From Chondrus crispus (taxonomy: Eukaryota > Rhodophyta > Florideophyceae > Gigartinales > Gigartinaceae), in NCBI RefSeq assembly GCF_000350225.1, contig NW_005179044.1, forward strand, positions 124,001 to 188,000: 64,000 nt of DNA, read 5' to 3'. The notes under the pieces are model-generated. The model was given only the letters and a program-made list of their open reading frames with translations, ran no database searches and had not been told where the DNA came from. A program made the position numbers and the translations under genes. Positions within the stretch are counted from its first letter, which is position 1. Every line of letters starts with the position of its first letter. Of the stretch, positions 10,294 through 21,833 are shown one piece after another.

Positions 10294-10663
10294 CAGAGAT
10301 CTGGCCGGGTAGTGGTTCTGCCATCTGATTGTGCCGCTCCGAATTAGTGCCGTATTATTAGTCCTTACACGGGGCGGCACTAATGCGTAGGGTCGACTGT
10401 ACTCAATACAGTAAGGGATGTCTTGTAACATATTGAGAGCTTAAATTCCAGAAGTTATCTGAATTACGATAACCAACAATGGCACTCATAGATGTGTTAC
10501 ACGTACAGAAAGCATAGGAATAGCCGCAACTAGAACCGCTTTCAAAAAAACGCGGACAACGCAGAGAAGACACTGTGTTAGATAAAACGTTCAACTTTCA
10601 CGTAATGCCTAACCATTCCTCGCCGCCATTTCAGAACCTCTTTCCCAATATCGATATTTTTCT

Positions 10664-11939
10664 ATGAATCCTCTCATCACTTCCCAGGGAGCAGCGAATG
10701 CGCTTCACTTGCTTGCAGAGGCCGCTGTAGTCAGAGCAGCTGAGATACAGCAGCACAGCCGTGAGGAGGAATGGATCGCATCCGACGAGGAGTCGGACTC
10801 GGCTTGCCCTATCATGGACGTATTCTACAGTGAGGCCGGCCCACCCATGTTTCTCCATATGACCAACTTCACAGCCCAGCAATTCAACCTTCTTTGGGAG
10901 GCCTCTGCCGATTTCATCCGAGACAATTGAAACACTGGACGAGGCCGAAAAACGTCGGTCGCAAACAAGGACATCCTTTTTATGACGCTTACGTCTGTTA
11001 AGCATGGGGGAGCATGGGAATGGCTAGCTTCAAACTTTGCTATGAAAGGACCAACATTCGAGCGCCTGGTGCTACGATTTCTTGGTTTGATGGCGGACGA
11101 AATGTATCGGGTGTATGTAGAAAAAAATGATGACACTTTCCCAATGATGGTGTTAATGGAGAGGGGGCTTGGCTTACTTTTAGACACTTTGCATTCGCAC
11201 TGTACGCCACCGATGTTATCTTTCAGCAGAGCAACCGCCCTGTTGGGACGATGCAGGAAGGAAAGCATTACTATTCCGGGAAGCACAAATTGTATGGTCT
11301 GAAGGCTGAGGTTTCTGATTTGCCCACGGGGCTAGCAATTGGATGCAGCAAACACTACGGCGGTTCAGTGGCAGATATAGAAATAATGAGCAGGATGAAA
11401 GCCTATCACAAACAGTGGCTCAACAAAAAAGGAGATGAATCAATTGTTGCTGACGTCGGGCCGCTGAGCGATGATTTTCCAGGGAAATGGGCAGTACTCG
11501 ACAATAAAGGGTTCCAAAGAGCTACTGAGATGTTGAGGGTTGTGCACCCCGTGAATTGGACAAAGAACAGAGCCACTACGCGCGACGAGGAGCGATTCAA
11601 TCACAAGGTGTCGGGGGACCGAATTATTGTTGAAAACTTTTTTGGTCGGTTGTGTTCTCTGTGGACCGTTGTTGGGAGCAAGTTTCGGTGGGCTGGGGCG
11701 TCATACGATACTCTTTTTGTTTCTCTCTTGCTATGACTAATTTGCATGTCAAGTGGAACCCGCTGAGGCCTGGGGATCGGGACTTCTATGTGGGATGGAA
11801 GAATCGTCTCTACAAGCTAGGGGATGAGCGAGTGACGAAGCGCAGGCAAGGAAAGGCGCTGTATAGGGAACCTCGTCGACAACGTTTGAATTTCCAGACG
11901 CGTGGTGCCAGTTTGGGAACGGAAACACAGGTTCCGTGA
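10664..11939 (+). pseudogene. Harbinger-type (DDE_Tnp_4-like) transposase relic
   Basis: Starts at ATG 10664. Frame 2 runs to about 11150 with one TGA at 10928, where the surrounding NTGRGRK implies a lost Trp (TGG to TGA). The homology then shifts to frame 1: FALYATDVIFQQSNRP, GKHYYSGKHKLYGLKAEVS, HYGGSVADIEIM (acidic catalytic region), WAVLDNKGFQ, and RIIVENFFGRLCSLW with the Glu near the end. A further shift to frame 3 near 11730 gives TNLHVKWNPLRPGD and a basic tail. This is a family of DDE transposases common in algae and oomycetes, distinct from the element at 6.3-8.6 kb. One nonsense codon and at least two frameshifts make it non-functional. No terminal repeats were identified. Confidence 0.75.
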
Positions 11940-12315
11940 GAAACACTGATGTGTTGCAAGAACAGAGCACTTTTCTGTAAACAAAGTGCCATTTTGGATG
12001 TCAGACGTCGTTTTCCACTATATTTTGGCGGTTGTTGCATTGCTGTGTGGTCAGGATGTCGTCGATTTTTTTTGAAGTGCGGCTGCCTTTCTTTTATCAG
12101 CTGTGATCTACGCAAAAAGCGAGCTTTTGACGCAAAACCTTAATTCAAATATCGAGTTTTTCGCCTAAACTGTATTCGATTGCTCAGCGACTCGGTCTCT
12201 TCGGAAATGACAAGGTCATTCAAAGACAGTAAATTTATTTGCAAATTCAATTACAGTCGTGGTAATTCACTACCTCTTAGTGATAAAGACCTGCAATCGC
12301 TCAATGCGCGACCAA
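11940..12315. other. spacer between convergent transposase relics
   Basis: No gene recognised. Lies between the ends of the plus-strand relic (10664-11939) and the minus-strand relic (12316-12544). Confidence 0.4.
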
Positions 12316-12544
12316 CTAGGGAGAGACTAGATCTCTTGACTCGGCTCCCGCCAAGTAAATCCAGACCACAACTTGCGCGAAACTGACGCTGCATGAGATC
12401 GGCTCTTTTCTCTCTTGGTACCGCTTTTGAATGCGGCGCCTGCGCTCTAACCGGCTATTCTTAATTTGGTACCAGCGGTTCGTCAGCTGCTGGAACACGG
12501 TCATGTCCTGTGCTCGCAGTGGCCTCCAACGAATGTGAAAATTG
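12316..12544 (-). pseudogene. third Harbinger-type transposase, C-terminal piece
   Basis: Minus-strand frame gives FHIRWRPLRAQD followed by a basic tail (RLERRRRIQKRYQERK), the same C-terminus as the relic at 10664-11939. Its upstream part has been displaced by an LTR inserted at 12545. The coding sequence resumes at 13589 on the far side, and the 6-bp duplication AAATTG (12539-12544 and 13589-13594) marks the insertion. Removing one copy restores the frame as LTNFHIRW. Confidence 0.75.
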
Positions 12545-13588
12545 TGTAGTGCAATGTGCCTGGCAGGCCGCGAACACATTCCGACGGTCAAACAAAAGGA
12601 AGAAAAACAGCAACAGCAACAGCCACTGCCGATGGCACGCGCCACGGAGCGTTCGAGACTCCCTTTCCCCTTGTGTGGGCTGGCGGCCCACGGTAGCTCG
12701 ACTCCGACGGGGGGGTTAAGGAAAGATGCCCGGCCCGGGAGGATAATGGTGGTAGAGACTTGTGAAGACTTGAGCGCTCGACGAGTGCGGGTTGGGCTTG
12801 TCTACGAGGATGTAACCGCTGTTCGCTGGGTTGTAAGGCCAATGCTCGACGAGCGTCTTCAGTACCTTGGGTATAATTCAAGGTCATCAACGGGGGCTTG
12901 TTCGGCACTACCCGACGGGTTCGTAACCGTGTAGCAACGCTACTACCGACGTGTTGCCCGATGGCTAAAAACACCCTCACCAGCGCGATCGCGATCGCGG
13001 TAGGCGGTACCAATTCTGTCTTATGCGGTAAGACCTTCGATGGAGGCGTCGTTGCAACAGCCTTCCGACGGAACTTGAAACAGTAGCAGCGCTACACAAC
13101 GTGTTGCGCGATGGCTAAAACACCTACACCGGATCGGTCGCAACCAACTCCAGTGGAACCAACACAATTAAGGGAAAAATAGAGGTAGAGATAGAAAAGA
13201 ATAGGGAAATAAAGGAAAAGGAAAAGGGAACCCCCGAGCGCAAAGGATAACGTTATCTGTGATAGAAGGGAGCGTCTTGGGAAAGACGGACTTCGACCAA
13301 GGCGATATTCAACTCTGGCAAATCGGGTTACCTTTACTGACTTGGTGGTCAGAGGGCTAAGGTATATATCGCCCCGCCGGAGCCACTACAGTAGCTTGCG
13401 GCGCTAGATCCTAGATCTAATCTAGTGTCAGCAAAATTAATGCCAACAAATTAACTAAATCAAATAAAATAATTAAAAATTAAAACTGTGCAATTATTCA
13501 CACGTGTGTCCCCCAACCCGGACTACTTTTCATATCCAAATATTTTTCTTTATTTTCACCCCCCTTTTCAGGTGCGTATTGCACTACA
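12545..13588 (-). mobile_element. solo LTR of the gypsy-1 family, inverted
   Basis: 1044-bp sequence bounded by TGTAGTGCAAT...ATTGCACTACA, closely related in reverse orientation to the 5' LTR of gypsy-1 at 13914. It is flanked by AAATTG on both sides. Contains TATATAT near 13363-13369 as a core promoter candidate for its own orientation. No internal retroelement sequence accompanies it, so it is a solo LTR left by recombination. Confidence 0.8.
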
Positions 13589-13662
13589 AAATTGGTCAGA
13601 CCGAGGAACAGCCTGAACACTGGACCATAGTTGTTTTCCGACCACTTCCACTTTGTACCTAC
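13589..13662 (-). pseudogene. third Harbinger-type transposase, middle piece
   Basis: A 74-bp remnant encoding GTKWKWSENNYGPVFRLFLG and LTNF on the minus strand, which matches the segment just before the C-terminus in this transposase family. It is trapped between the solo LTR (ends 13588) and the X LTR (starts 13663). Its upstream continuation lies at 29938, across the nested X and gypsy-1 insertions. Confidence 0.75.
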
Positions 13663-13913
13663 TGTAGTATAATGACCGGCGCGAGCGGACGGAGGACATC
13701 GGACGACCGTGTACGGTATACACGTGGGCAGTTGTGCCCACGTGTAGCGAGCGCGCGCGCGTGCCGAGCGGTCGTAATCTGGCGTACGTGTACAGTAGTG
13801 CACGTGTGGGCCAAGCGGTAGTCTGCTAGTATTACGCGTGTACGCTAGCACACGTGTCATTCGTGCGGTAGTCTGTAAGCAGCGCGTGTGTACAGTAGTA
13901 CACACGTGTACCT
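13663..13913 (+). mobile_element. X-family LTR, left part (split by gypsy-1)
   Basis: Begins TGTAGTATAATGA like the LTR copy at 31538 and continues at 29524-29937 after the gypsy-1 insertion. The target duplication of X is CCTAC (13658-13662 and 29938-29942). Rich in CACGTG palindromes, including a hairpin with CACGTGGGCA as stem. No X internal sequence is present, so X was already a solo LTR when gypsy-1 landed in it. Confidence 0.75.
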
Positions 13914-14956
13914 TGTAGTGCAATACGCACCTGAAAAGGGGGTGAAAATAAAGGAAAATATTTGGATATGAAAAGTAGTCCGGGTTGGGGGACACACGTG
14001 TGAATAATTGCACAATTTTAATTTTTAATTATTTTATTTGATTTAGTTAATTTGTTGGCATTAATTTTGCTGACACTAGATTAGATCTAGGATCTAGCGC
14101 GGCGAGCTACTGTAGTGGCTCCGGCGGGGCGATATATACCTTTGCCCTCTGACCACCAAGTCAGTAAAGGTAACCCGAGTTGCCGGAGTTAGATATCGCC
14201 TTCGTCGACGACTGCTTCCGTTCACGCGACGCGCTTCACTTCTACGCTGCTAACGACATCCTCTATTGCTCGGGGTCCCCTTTTCCGTATCGTTTTACCC
14301 TTTTCTATCGCTACATCTATTTTTCCCTTAATTGTGTGGTTCCATTAGAGTCGGTTGCGACCGATCTGGTGTAGGTGTTTTAGCCATCGGGCAACACGTT
14401 GTGTAGCGCTGCTACTGTTTCAAGTTCCGTCGGAAGGCTGTTGCAACGACGCCTCCGTCGAAGGTCTTACCGCATAAGACAGAGTTGGTACCGCCTACCG
14501 CGATGGCGATCGCGCTGGTGAGGGTGTTTTTAGCCATCGGGCAACACGTCGGTAGTAGCGTTGCTACACGGTTACGAACCCGTCGGGTAGTGCCGAACAA
14601 GCCCCCGTCGAAGACCTTGAATTACACAGAAGGTGCTGAAGACGCTCGTCAAGCATTGGCCTTACAACCCAGCGAACAGCGGTTACATCCTCGTAGATAA
14701 GCCCAACCCGCACTCGCCGAGCGCTCAAGTCTTCACAAGTCTCTACCACCATTATCCTCCCGGGCCGGGCATCTTTCCTTAACCCCCCCCCCGTCGGAGT
14801 CGAGCTACCGTGGGCCGCCAGCCCACACAAGAGGAAAGGGAGTCTCGAACGCTCCGTAGCGCGTGCCATCAGCAGTGGTTGTTGCTGTTGTTGTTCTTCT
14901 TCTTTTTGTTTGACCGTCGGAATGTGTTCGCGGCCTGCCAGGCACATTGCACTCCA
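13914..14956 (+). repeat. gypsy-1 5' LTR
   Basis: 1043 bp, starting TGTAGTGCAATACGCACC and ending TTGCACTCCA. The final CCA differs from the ACA of the other two copies. An ATATATA core at about 14132-14138 is a TATA candidate. It forms a near-perfect inverted pair with the solo LTR at 12545-13588. Confidence 0.85.
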
Positions 14957-14960
14957 AAAG

Positions 14961-14977
14961 TGGTCTCCCGACCTAGA
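14961..14977 (+). promoter_or_regulatory. gypsy-1 primer-binding site
   Basis: TGGTCTCCCGACCTAGA lies four bases after the LTR end. The same 17 bases follow the 5' LTRs of gypsy-2 and gypsy-3. TGG pairs with the CCA end of a tRNA; the implied tRNA 3' end is GGTCGGGAGACCA, which I cannot assign to an isoacceptor. Confidence 0.6.
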
Positions 14978-15120
14978 ATTGTCTACAGCAAACCCAACCT
15001 AGAATTGTGTGGACGACAGCCTCGGTCTGGAGTTGCACTACAAAAGTGGTCTGGGTAACGGAGTCTCTTTTTAATTTTTTTTGTTTGTAACTTTTTTGTG
15101 TAGGTTCGCTCGTACGAGCG

Positions 15121-17406
15121 ATGTCGACAAGCGCACTCGGTGACGCCGGTCCCGGGGCGAGTAGGAGCGGGTCGGCAAGGGCGTCGAGGATCCCGCGAGG
15201 TTCTCGCACCCGAAGCCAGGCCAATACGGCCACGGATCCCGAAGGTCAAGAAATTCCGACGGGGATTGAAGCCGACAAGGATACCCTATCCTACAGGTTC
15301 GAGAAGATGGGCGAGGAAATTCGCCAAGAGATGACGAAAAATCTCGAGGCTGAATTAGCCCTCGTCCGGAAGCAACTGGAGTTGCAAGCATCCGAGTTCC
15401 ACACCGTTTTAGGAGAGCTATCGGCTCGAGTGGATCTCGTCGAGAAGGAGCGAGGTGATGCGACCGACGGTCTGGAGCCGGAGGTCCTAGCTTCGTTGAG
15501 AATTTCAGTCAAGGACGCAAGGCGCGACGCGAATCAAGCCTTGGAGTCCTTATGTAAATTTAGCAGCAGTATCGACGACAGGTTTGATCGCGCCGCTCAT
15601 CGTCTCAAAGACCTTGAACAGGTCGCCGGGCAAGAGCCGCTCCCAAGGGGTCGAGAAGGCGACCGTCGATCGAAGAAGGACAAGGTCGCGGTACAGCGGA
15701 GTTCCAAGTCGAAGACTTCGAAGAAGAATCTGCGACGCCGGAGCAAGAGTCACAGTAGTGACGAGCCGGAGGACCAGGACTCAGTGACCGAGTCGAATGG
15801 CCCTTCCGAAGATGGTGACGACGGTTCGTCGAACCATGCCAGCAATTCCGAACATCGTTCAGAGGAAGGAAAAGGAATTTAGTAGGGCAAGAAAATTACC
15901 TGCAGACGGGGCGGGATCACTTCGTCCGCCTCGCCGAGAGACAAGGACGCTGAGCTAGAGGACGTCGCAACGTGACGCGGGCCGCGATGGGAGGAGTTGG
16001 AGGAGCTGAATCCGACCAACTACCTCTTCGAGAAATTACTTTGGTACCGAACGTACCGCTTGCGAAACCCGCAGACATATTTGTCAAGTTCCCGGCGGAC
16101 CGCCGTGCGAAAAATCAGGAGAGATATTCCGCCTAAGGTGAAGAAGAACAACACGTTCACAGGTGAGGACGGGGTCCTTGTGTTGGATTTTTTGGCAAAA
16201 TTAGTTCAAGAGTTTGACACTCAAGAAATGAACGAGGGGCAAGCGATCCGCTTGTTGCCCGAATTTCTAAGGGGCATCGCCCTGAGACAGTACACTTCGG
16301 TGTCTCAGACGGCCGGGTCCCGTCACGGAAAGGTGTCCATTTGGCCAGAGGCCGTACAGTGATTGTTGAGGAGTTTTGCAACCGACGAGGCGATCCGTCA
16401 AGCCGTGCTCGCATTGCGAGAAGTACAGCAGCTACCGTCTGAAGACGAGATGGAATTTTATATCCGTCTGACGGACGCGAACAATCGATGTGGAAACGAA
16501 TATTCGATGGAAGAACAAATGACGATGTTTATTGAGGGACTCGATTCGAGTATCAAGCCGATGGTATCTCAATACCGACAAGACAATCAGGACGTTTCGT
16601 TTTTGAGACTAGTTAATTACACGAAGGCGCATGGCTCGGCGAGCCGCGCTAAAGACAAGAAGACCAAGAAGGTCACGATTCAGACGCCGTCGACGATCAG
16701 GGCGAGTAAGAAGCCGAGGGCTTCTTACCCCGGTCGCAAAAGTCATGCCGTCGTCCATTTAGCCGAGTCAATTTCCACGTCAGATGAGCGCGGTGCGCAC
16801 GGAAGCACCGAAAATCATTATGAAGTAGCATTGGTAGCCGAAGGCGAGTTCATTGAGCCATCGGAGGGCTACGGACACGAGGACTACAGGGCAAGCGGGT
16901 CGTCAACTTTACCGACGCCCACATACACGACGGAGTCGTTTTCATAGCCCACGGATCCCGTGATGATGTTCCGGGCGCGCGGCCACACGCCGGCGCTGCG
17001 CATTCCGATGGAAGACAAGGGTACAACGTTTCGAAGGCTAGGCTGGATGGGAAGGCGGCAACATCAAGGAAGTCCGCCGGCCCGTGGAGGACCTAGGCCG
17101 CAATATCCCGTCAAGGCGCACGGACTGGTGTGCTATCATTGTTACGAAAAGGGGCACGCCGCGCCAACGTGCATTCTTTCCCTCCGGGAAATGCACCGAG
17201 TTTTGGGAAATTATGAGGCGTTGTCTCCGATGGAGAGATTAGGGATACCATCGTCGAGTTATCTGAAGGTCAAGAATTGGTTCGATTCGCAGACGGCGAG
17301 CACGCCGAGTGCTTCAACGCCGAGGCCGAACCAACCCTTCAGAGGGCCCGCCGCGGGGCCCGCGTCGTCGGACGTGCGAAGGAACCCGCAGCGGCAGGAA
17401 AACTAG
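15121..17406 (+). pseudogene. gypsy-1 gag, broken by stops
   Basis: One frame from ATG 15121 (MSTSALGDAG...) continues to 17406, interrupted by TAG TAG at 15880-15885, TGA at 15973, TGA at 16360 and TAG at 16945. The first part is a charged coiled-coil region with a basic Ser/Lys/Arg tail. The middle (about 16000-16640) matches a retrotransposon Gag capsid-like domain. A CCHC zinc knuckle CYHCYEKGHAAPTC is near 17130-17175. It would form the particle and bind genomic RNA. Non-functional as written. Confidence 0.7.
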
Positions 17407-17648
17407 AGAGGGGAATCTCGCATGAGTCGCGAGAGGCACAGGGTCGACGTACTGTGCCCGGGGCTCAGCCCCGTTCCCCGTCTTTAAGGGAGAAATCAGG
17501 CCCCGATGAGGAGGTTGTTGGATTGGTGGATAAGCCCAAAGGGCCAGCCCAAGTCAAGAAAATTTTGAGCCGAGCCTGAGATCATCCGCTGGAAGAAGTT
17601 CGAAGACCCTGGTACGGGGTTAAGCGAAGGGAGTGTCCCGAGAAGATT

Positions 17649-20600
17649 TTGGTTCTTGCGCGAAAAAACTACAAAGTTTACGCGGACATTGGACCAACAG
17701 TCGGATTGATGAGCCGGGTGTTGTCTGTATTAGACACCGGCGCGGGACCAAACCTTGTGCGAAAATCGGAACTCCCAGCTGGAATGGAATCTCTAGTGTC
17801 CTACGGACCGACCCAAGACATTGGCGACGCGAACAACAGGTCACTCCAGACTTTCGGAACCATCAAAATGCCCGTGAGACTTGGACGATTTGTGGCTGTT
17901 GCCGAATATATTGTGTGCGAAAAGCTCGCGGTACCGCTGATTCTAGGAGCGGACTAATGCGATAGGTTCGAGGAGGCCATCTACCCACGGAAGAGGACAG
18001 TTGAGTTGGCGGATTTCTCGGAGGTTCCGATCGTAAGGCGGTTCTCGGCGAGAAAATCGAAGAAGCATCTGGTCCCCGGAGAGGGCGAAACGGAAGCAAA
18101 GCGGGAGCGAGTTTTCCCCAGGGTGAAGGTGGCAAGAGCCACGACCATTGAGCCCGGGAAGCAACGCGTGGTCGAATGCACCTCGAAGAGGATGGGCTTG
18201 GTCGTAGATCAACCCTACGCACCCCTATACGACAAGCACGGGTTGGTGAGCACCAACGGTGTAGTTCAGGTTGAGCCTGACAAACCTTTTAGATTACTTG
18301 TAGCGAATTTTAGAAATTACCCTGTCAGGGTTCAAAAAGGCCAAGTGGTGGCGGAACTACTACCATACCAGAGGGCCGTATTCAAGAGCAATTCCACCAT
18401 TTCTGAGGTACTTGGAATTCAAGAAAGGGAAGAGGAAAAATTTACTAATTCCACCCCGCCGCCTACGGGCGAGAGAAGGGGCGAACCGTCGGAACAAGAT
18501 CGCGAGGACCAGCAAGGAGAACGGGAGGAAGGGCTCTCCGCGACGGCAGCTACGAAGCCGGAGCGGCGGATTGAGCCTCCCCCGCCGGACGTGGAGGAGC
18601 TCGACCTGAGCCACGTGCCGGACCGGCTGCGCGAAAGATTCCGTCGGATGTTGAAAAAATATTCCGGCATGTGGGATGGGACCCTTGGTGAGATCAACAC
18701 CACGGTCCACCGGATTGATCTGGCCCCGGACACAAAGCCAATTGCGCAAGCCTCGTATCGGGCCGGGCCTAAAGCCCGCGAAGTAGAAGATGCAGAAGTA
18801 CAGAAGATGTTAGAAGCAGGAGTCATCGAACCGGCGCAGTCAGAATGGGCGTCGCCCGTTTTATTCCTGCCGAAGCCGGACGGATCGATGCGCTTTTGCG
18901 TCGACTATCGCAGGTTAAACGCGGTAACGGTAAAGGACACGTACCCTTTGCCGCGCATGGACGAGTGTCTGGACTCGTTGGGAGGCACCAAGGTTTTCTC
19001 CGCGTTGGACGCGATCTCGTAATATTGGCAGATGCCTATCCCTGAGTGCGACCGCGACAAGATCGCATTTTCGTGTCACTCAGGTCTGTATCGCTTCTCA
19101 AGAATGCCCTTCGGGCTAACCAATGCGCCAGCGACGTTCCAGAGAGCAATGGATATCCTGCTCTCTCCGTTCCGTTGGAAATGCTGTTTGGTGTATCTGG
19201 ATGACAGAATAATTTTTAGCAAGCCGTGGGAGGAGCACATCGTGCACGTGAATGAAATACTTTCTGTATTGGAGAAGGTAGGTGTGAAGCTCAAGCTTCG
19301 CAAGTGCGAATTTTTCGTCGAAAAGATCAAGTACCTGGGCCATGTCGTTCGGCCAGGTGCATTGGAGGTTGATGTCGCGCGAACCGCCGCGTTGGAACAA
19401 GTGCGGTACCCTCGAACGCAGACCCAGCTCAGAAGCTTCTTGGGACTCTGCAATGTCTACCGCAGGTTTGTCCCACATTACGCGAAAATCGCGCATCCCC
19501 TCAATCAACTATTGAAGAAGGGACAACCGGTCCAGTTGGAAGGATTCGACGAACCGTGCGAAAAGCTTTCATAAGCTCAAGGACGTCATCTTGGCACCGC
19601 CGGTGTTGGCGCTGCCGAAGAAGGACCTACCCTACTCGGTAGATACCGATGCAAGCGACTACCAAATAGGCGCTGCACTATTTCAAACACACCCGGATGC
19701 GCAACGCAAACCCATCTGGTTCTTTTCAAGAACGTTATCCGCAGCCGAGAGGAACTACTCCGTATCAGAAAAAGAATGTCTAGCGGTAATTTGGGCCGTA
19801 CAGACTTTAAGACCATATCTATATGGCGAGCACTTCATTGTGCATACCGACCATGCCTCGTTGAGGTGGTTGATGAACGTAACCGACCCCAGCGGGAGAT
19901 TAATCCAATGGAGGCTCCGCCTCTCGGAATTTGATTTCGAAATCAAGTACAAGAAGGGAAAGGCGAATAGTCAAGCTGATGCCCTGTCAAGATTACGGAC
20001 CGCAGGAGAAACCGCCGACGAAATCGACGACGAAATCCCTTGCTTTATGGCCGAACCGGCCGAGGGTACAGTGGAGGACGAGGACAGTTTTGACGCGTTA
20101 GACGACATCCTCGCTCTTGAGGAGGGACCGCCCCTGATCGCCTCGATCAATTCCAAGCTGTCACTCCGGAGGAGCTCATTCGCGAGCAAGCCGTCGACCC
20201 CTTCTGCAACCGCATCAAGGAAGAAATGGACGCCGGAAAGGTGAGAACGTTCAGCATGGAGACCGAGGAACTCGAAGGAACTCTATGCCGTACCGCGGCG
20301 GAGTTTGTACAAGTGGTGATACCACAATCGTTAAGGGACCGCGTCCTAGGGTTAAGCCATTACGCAAAATTGGCAGGACACCCGGGAGGCAGGAAACTTT
20401 ACAAGACATTGAGAAGATATTTTTACTGGCCCACGATGGCCCTAGACTGCTATGCAGTCGCGAAGAATTGCGCCGCATGTGCGCGGGAAAGGGTGAAGTT
20501 AAGAAGAAACACGAAGGAAATGAAGCTGTTCACGCCTAAAGCTCCGCTGGAGTTTGTCGCCATCAACATCCTCGGCGAGCTAATTACAACTAAACGACGA

Positions 20601-21833
20601 AATCGGTATATTCTCGTGATCAGCGATCAATACTCGAAACTGGTACGAACCGTACCGTTGAAGAAGATATCAGCTGCGCACATCGCACAAGCCTTCGTTC
20701 ACCATTGGGTATTCGTGTACGGACCGCCGGCCAGACTGCTGTCCGACAATGGAACACAGTTCACGGCCCGGTTCTTTCAGAACGTCTGCCGAATTCTCGG
20801 CATACGCAATGTGTTCACGACTACGTACCACCCGCAAGCCAACGACCAAGTTGAGAGGTTTAACCGCACGCTGACTTCCGCGTTGCGAGATTATGTTGGA
20901 GAGCATCCCAAGGACTGGGACCTATTTAGCGACGCGGTGACGTTCGCATACAACACGCAAGTTCATCGAACTACGAACATCGCGCCCTTCGAGCTGGTGC
21001 TAGCTCGGGCGCCGAGAAGCATTGCGGTACAAGCACAGCCAAGTTTGGAAGGATTTAGCTCGAATCGAGCGTACTACCTGAAATGGCAGTCGTGGTTGGA
21101 AAGCCTGATGAAAGGCGCTGGTAAGAGCTTGCGGAAAGAACAACCGCGCTACTAGCGAAATTTCGACGCAAGGCTCCGCAAGCCGAAGTATGACATCCCT
21201 TCAGAATCATACGTATTCCTTCAGAAGGAGCAAGGCACGGCCACCGAGCCGAAACATAAGTTGGCACAAGTGGCTACGGTTCCGTATCAAGTGAAGGAGT
21301 CCACTGAGAATACGGTCGTCATTGCCATCGGCGACCAAGAAGAGCGCGTGTCGCGAGATAGAGTCGAATTAGCCCCTAGTCCCATGGACTACACGCCGCT
21401 AGTCGGGCTACGACAAGCGCTACAATTCCTCAATCGAGAAGGGGAACGAGAAGAACCCGCCGCGCAAGCGAAGGATAGGACGAATGACGGACCTTTGATA
21501 AATCAGGAAGCTGCGGGCATGCCGCCCGATCGACAAGAGATGCGAGGTTAGGAAGAGCAGGATGAGGATGAGTCGCGGTCTTTTCGGAAGGGGGACGGAC
21601 AGTTGGACACGCAGGAAGAAGGAACCGGGGGTCAGGAGTATGTGATCGACATAATAGTCGACCACGCTTATCAAGATGAAAAATTAATTCTCAAGGTGGA
21701 ATGGTATGGCTATGCGATTGAGGACGCAACGTGGGAGCCGATTTCTCAGCTACCGCACAGCGCAGCGGTGACCTATTTCCGGAGGAAGAAACTGCCCCTC
21801 CCGCCGCAAGTCGCACGCACGAGACCAGGTTGA
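17649..21833 (+). pseudogene. gypsy-1 pol (PR-RT-RH-IN-chromodomain), broken
   Basis: Frame 3 first gives a retropepsin with LDTGAGPNLVRK (canonical DTG) ending in TAA at 17955, then reverse transcriptase from about 18600. RT shows FCVDYRRLNAV, a TAA at 19020 replacing the usual SGYWQ position, MPFGLTNAPATFQRAMD and the catalytic VYLDD near 19195. A 1-base slip near 19560 moves RNase H to frame 1 (VDTDASDYQIG, SEKECLAVIWAV). Integrase is back in frame 3 from 20226: HHCC zinc finger, SDNGTQF and DQVERFNRT. The first catalytic Asp is Asn (AINILGE, codon 20565). After a TAG at 21153 the C-terminal part ends in a chromodomain (KVEWYGYAIEDATWEP). Confidence 0.85.

Larger units (their letters stand above)
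9276..10401. mobile_element. pogo/Tigger-like element, internally deleted
   Basis: The left end begins TACAGGGGAGACGCG and the right end, read inward on the other strand, begins TACAGTCGACCCTACGC. Both continue into ATTAGTGCCGC-type sequence, and the inner repeats GAATTAGTGCCG also match in inverted orientation. TA at each outer edge fits the TA target duplication of the Tc1/mariner-pogo group. The element is only 1.1 kb and encodes just the two ends of a Tigger-type transposase. Confidence 0.6.
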
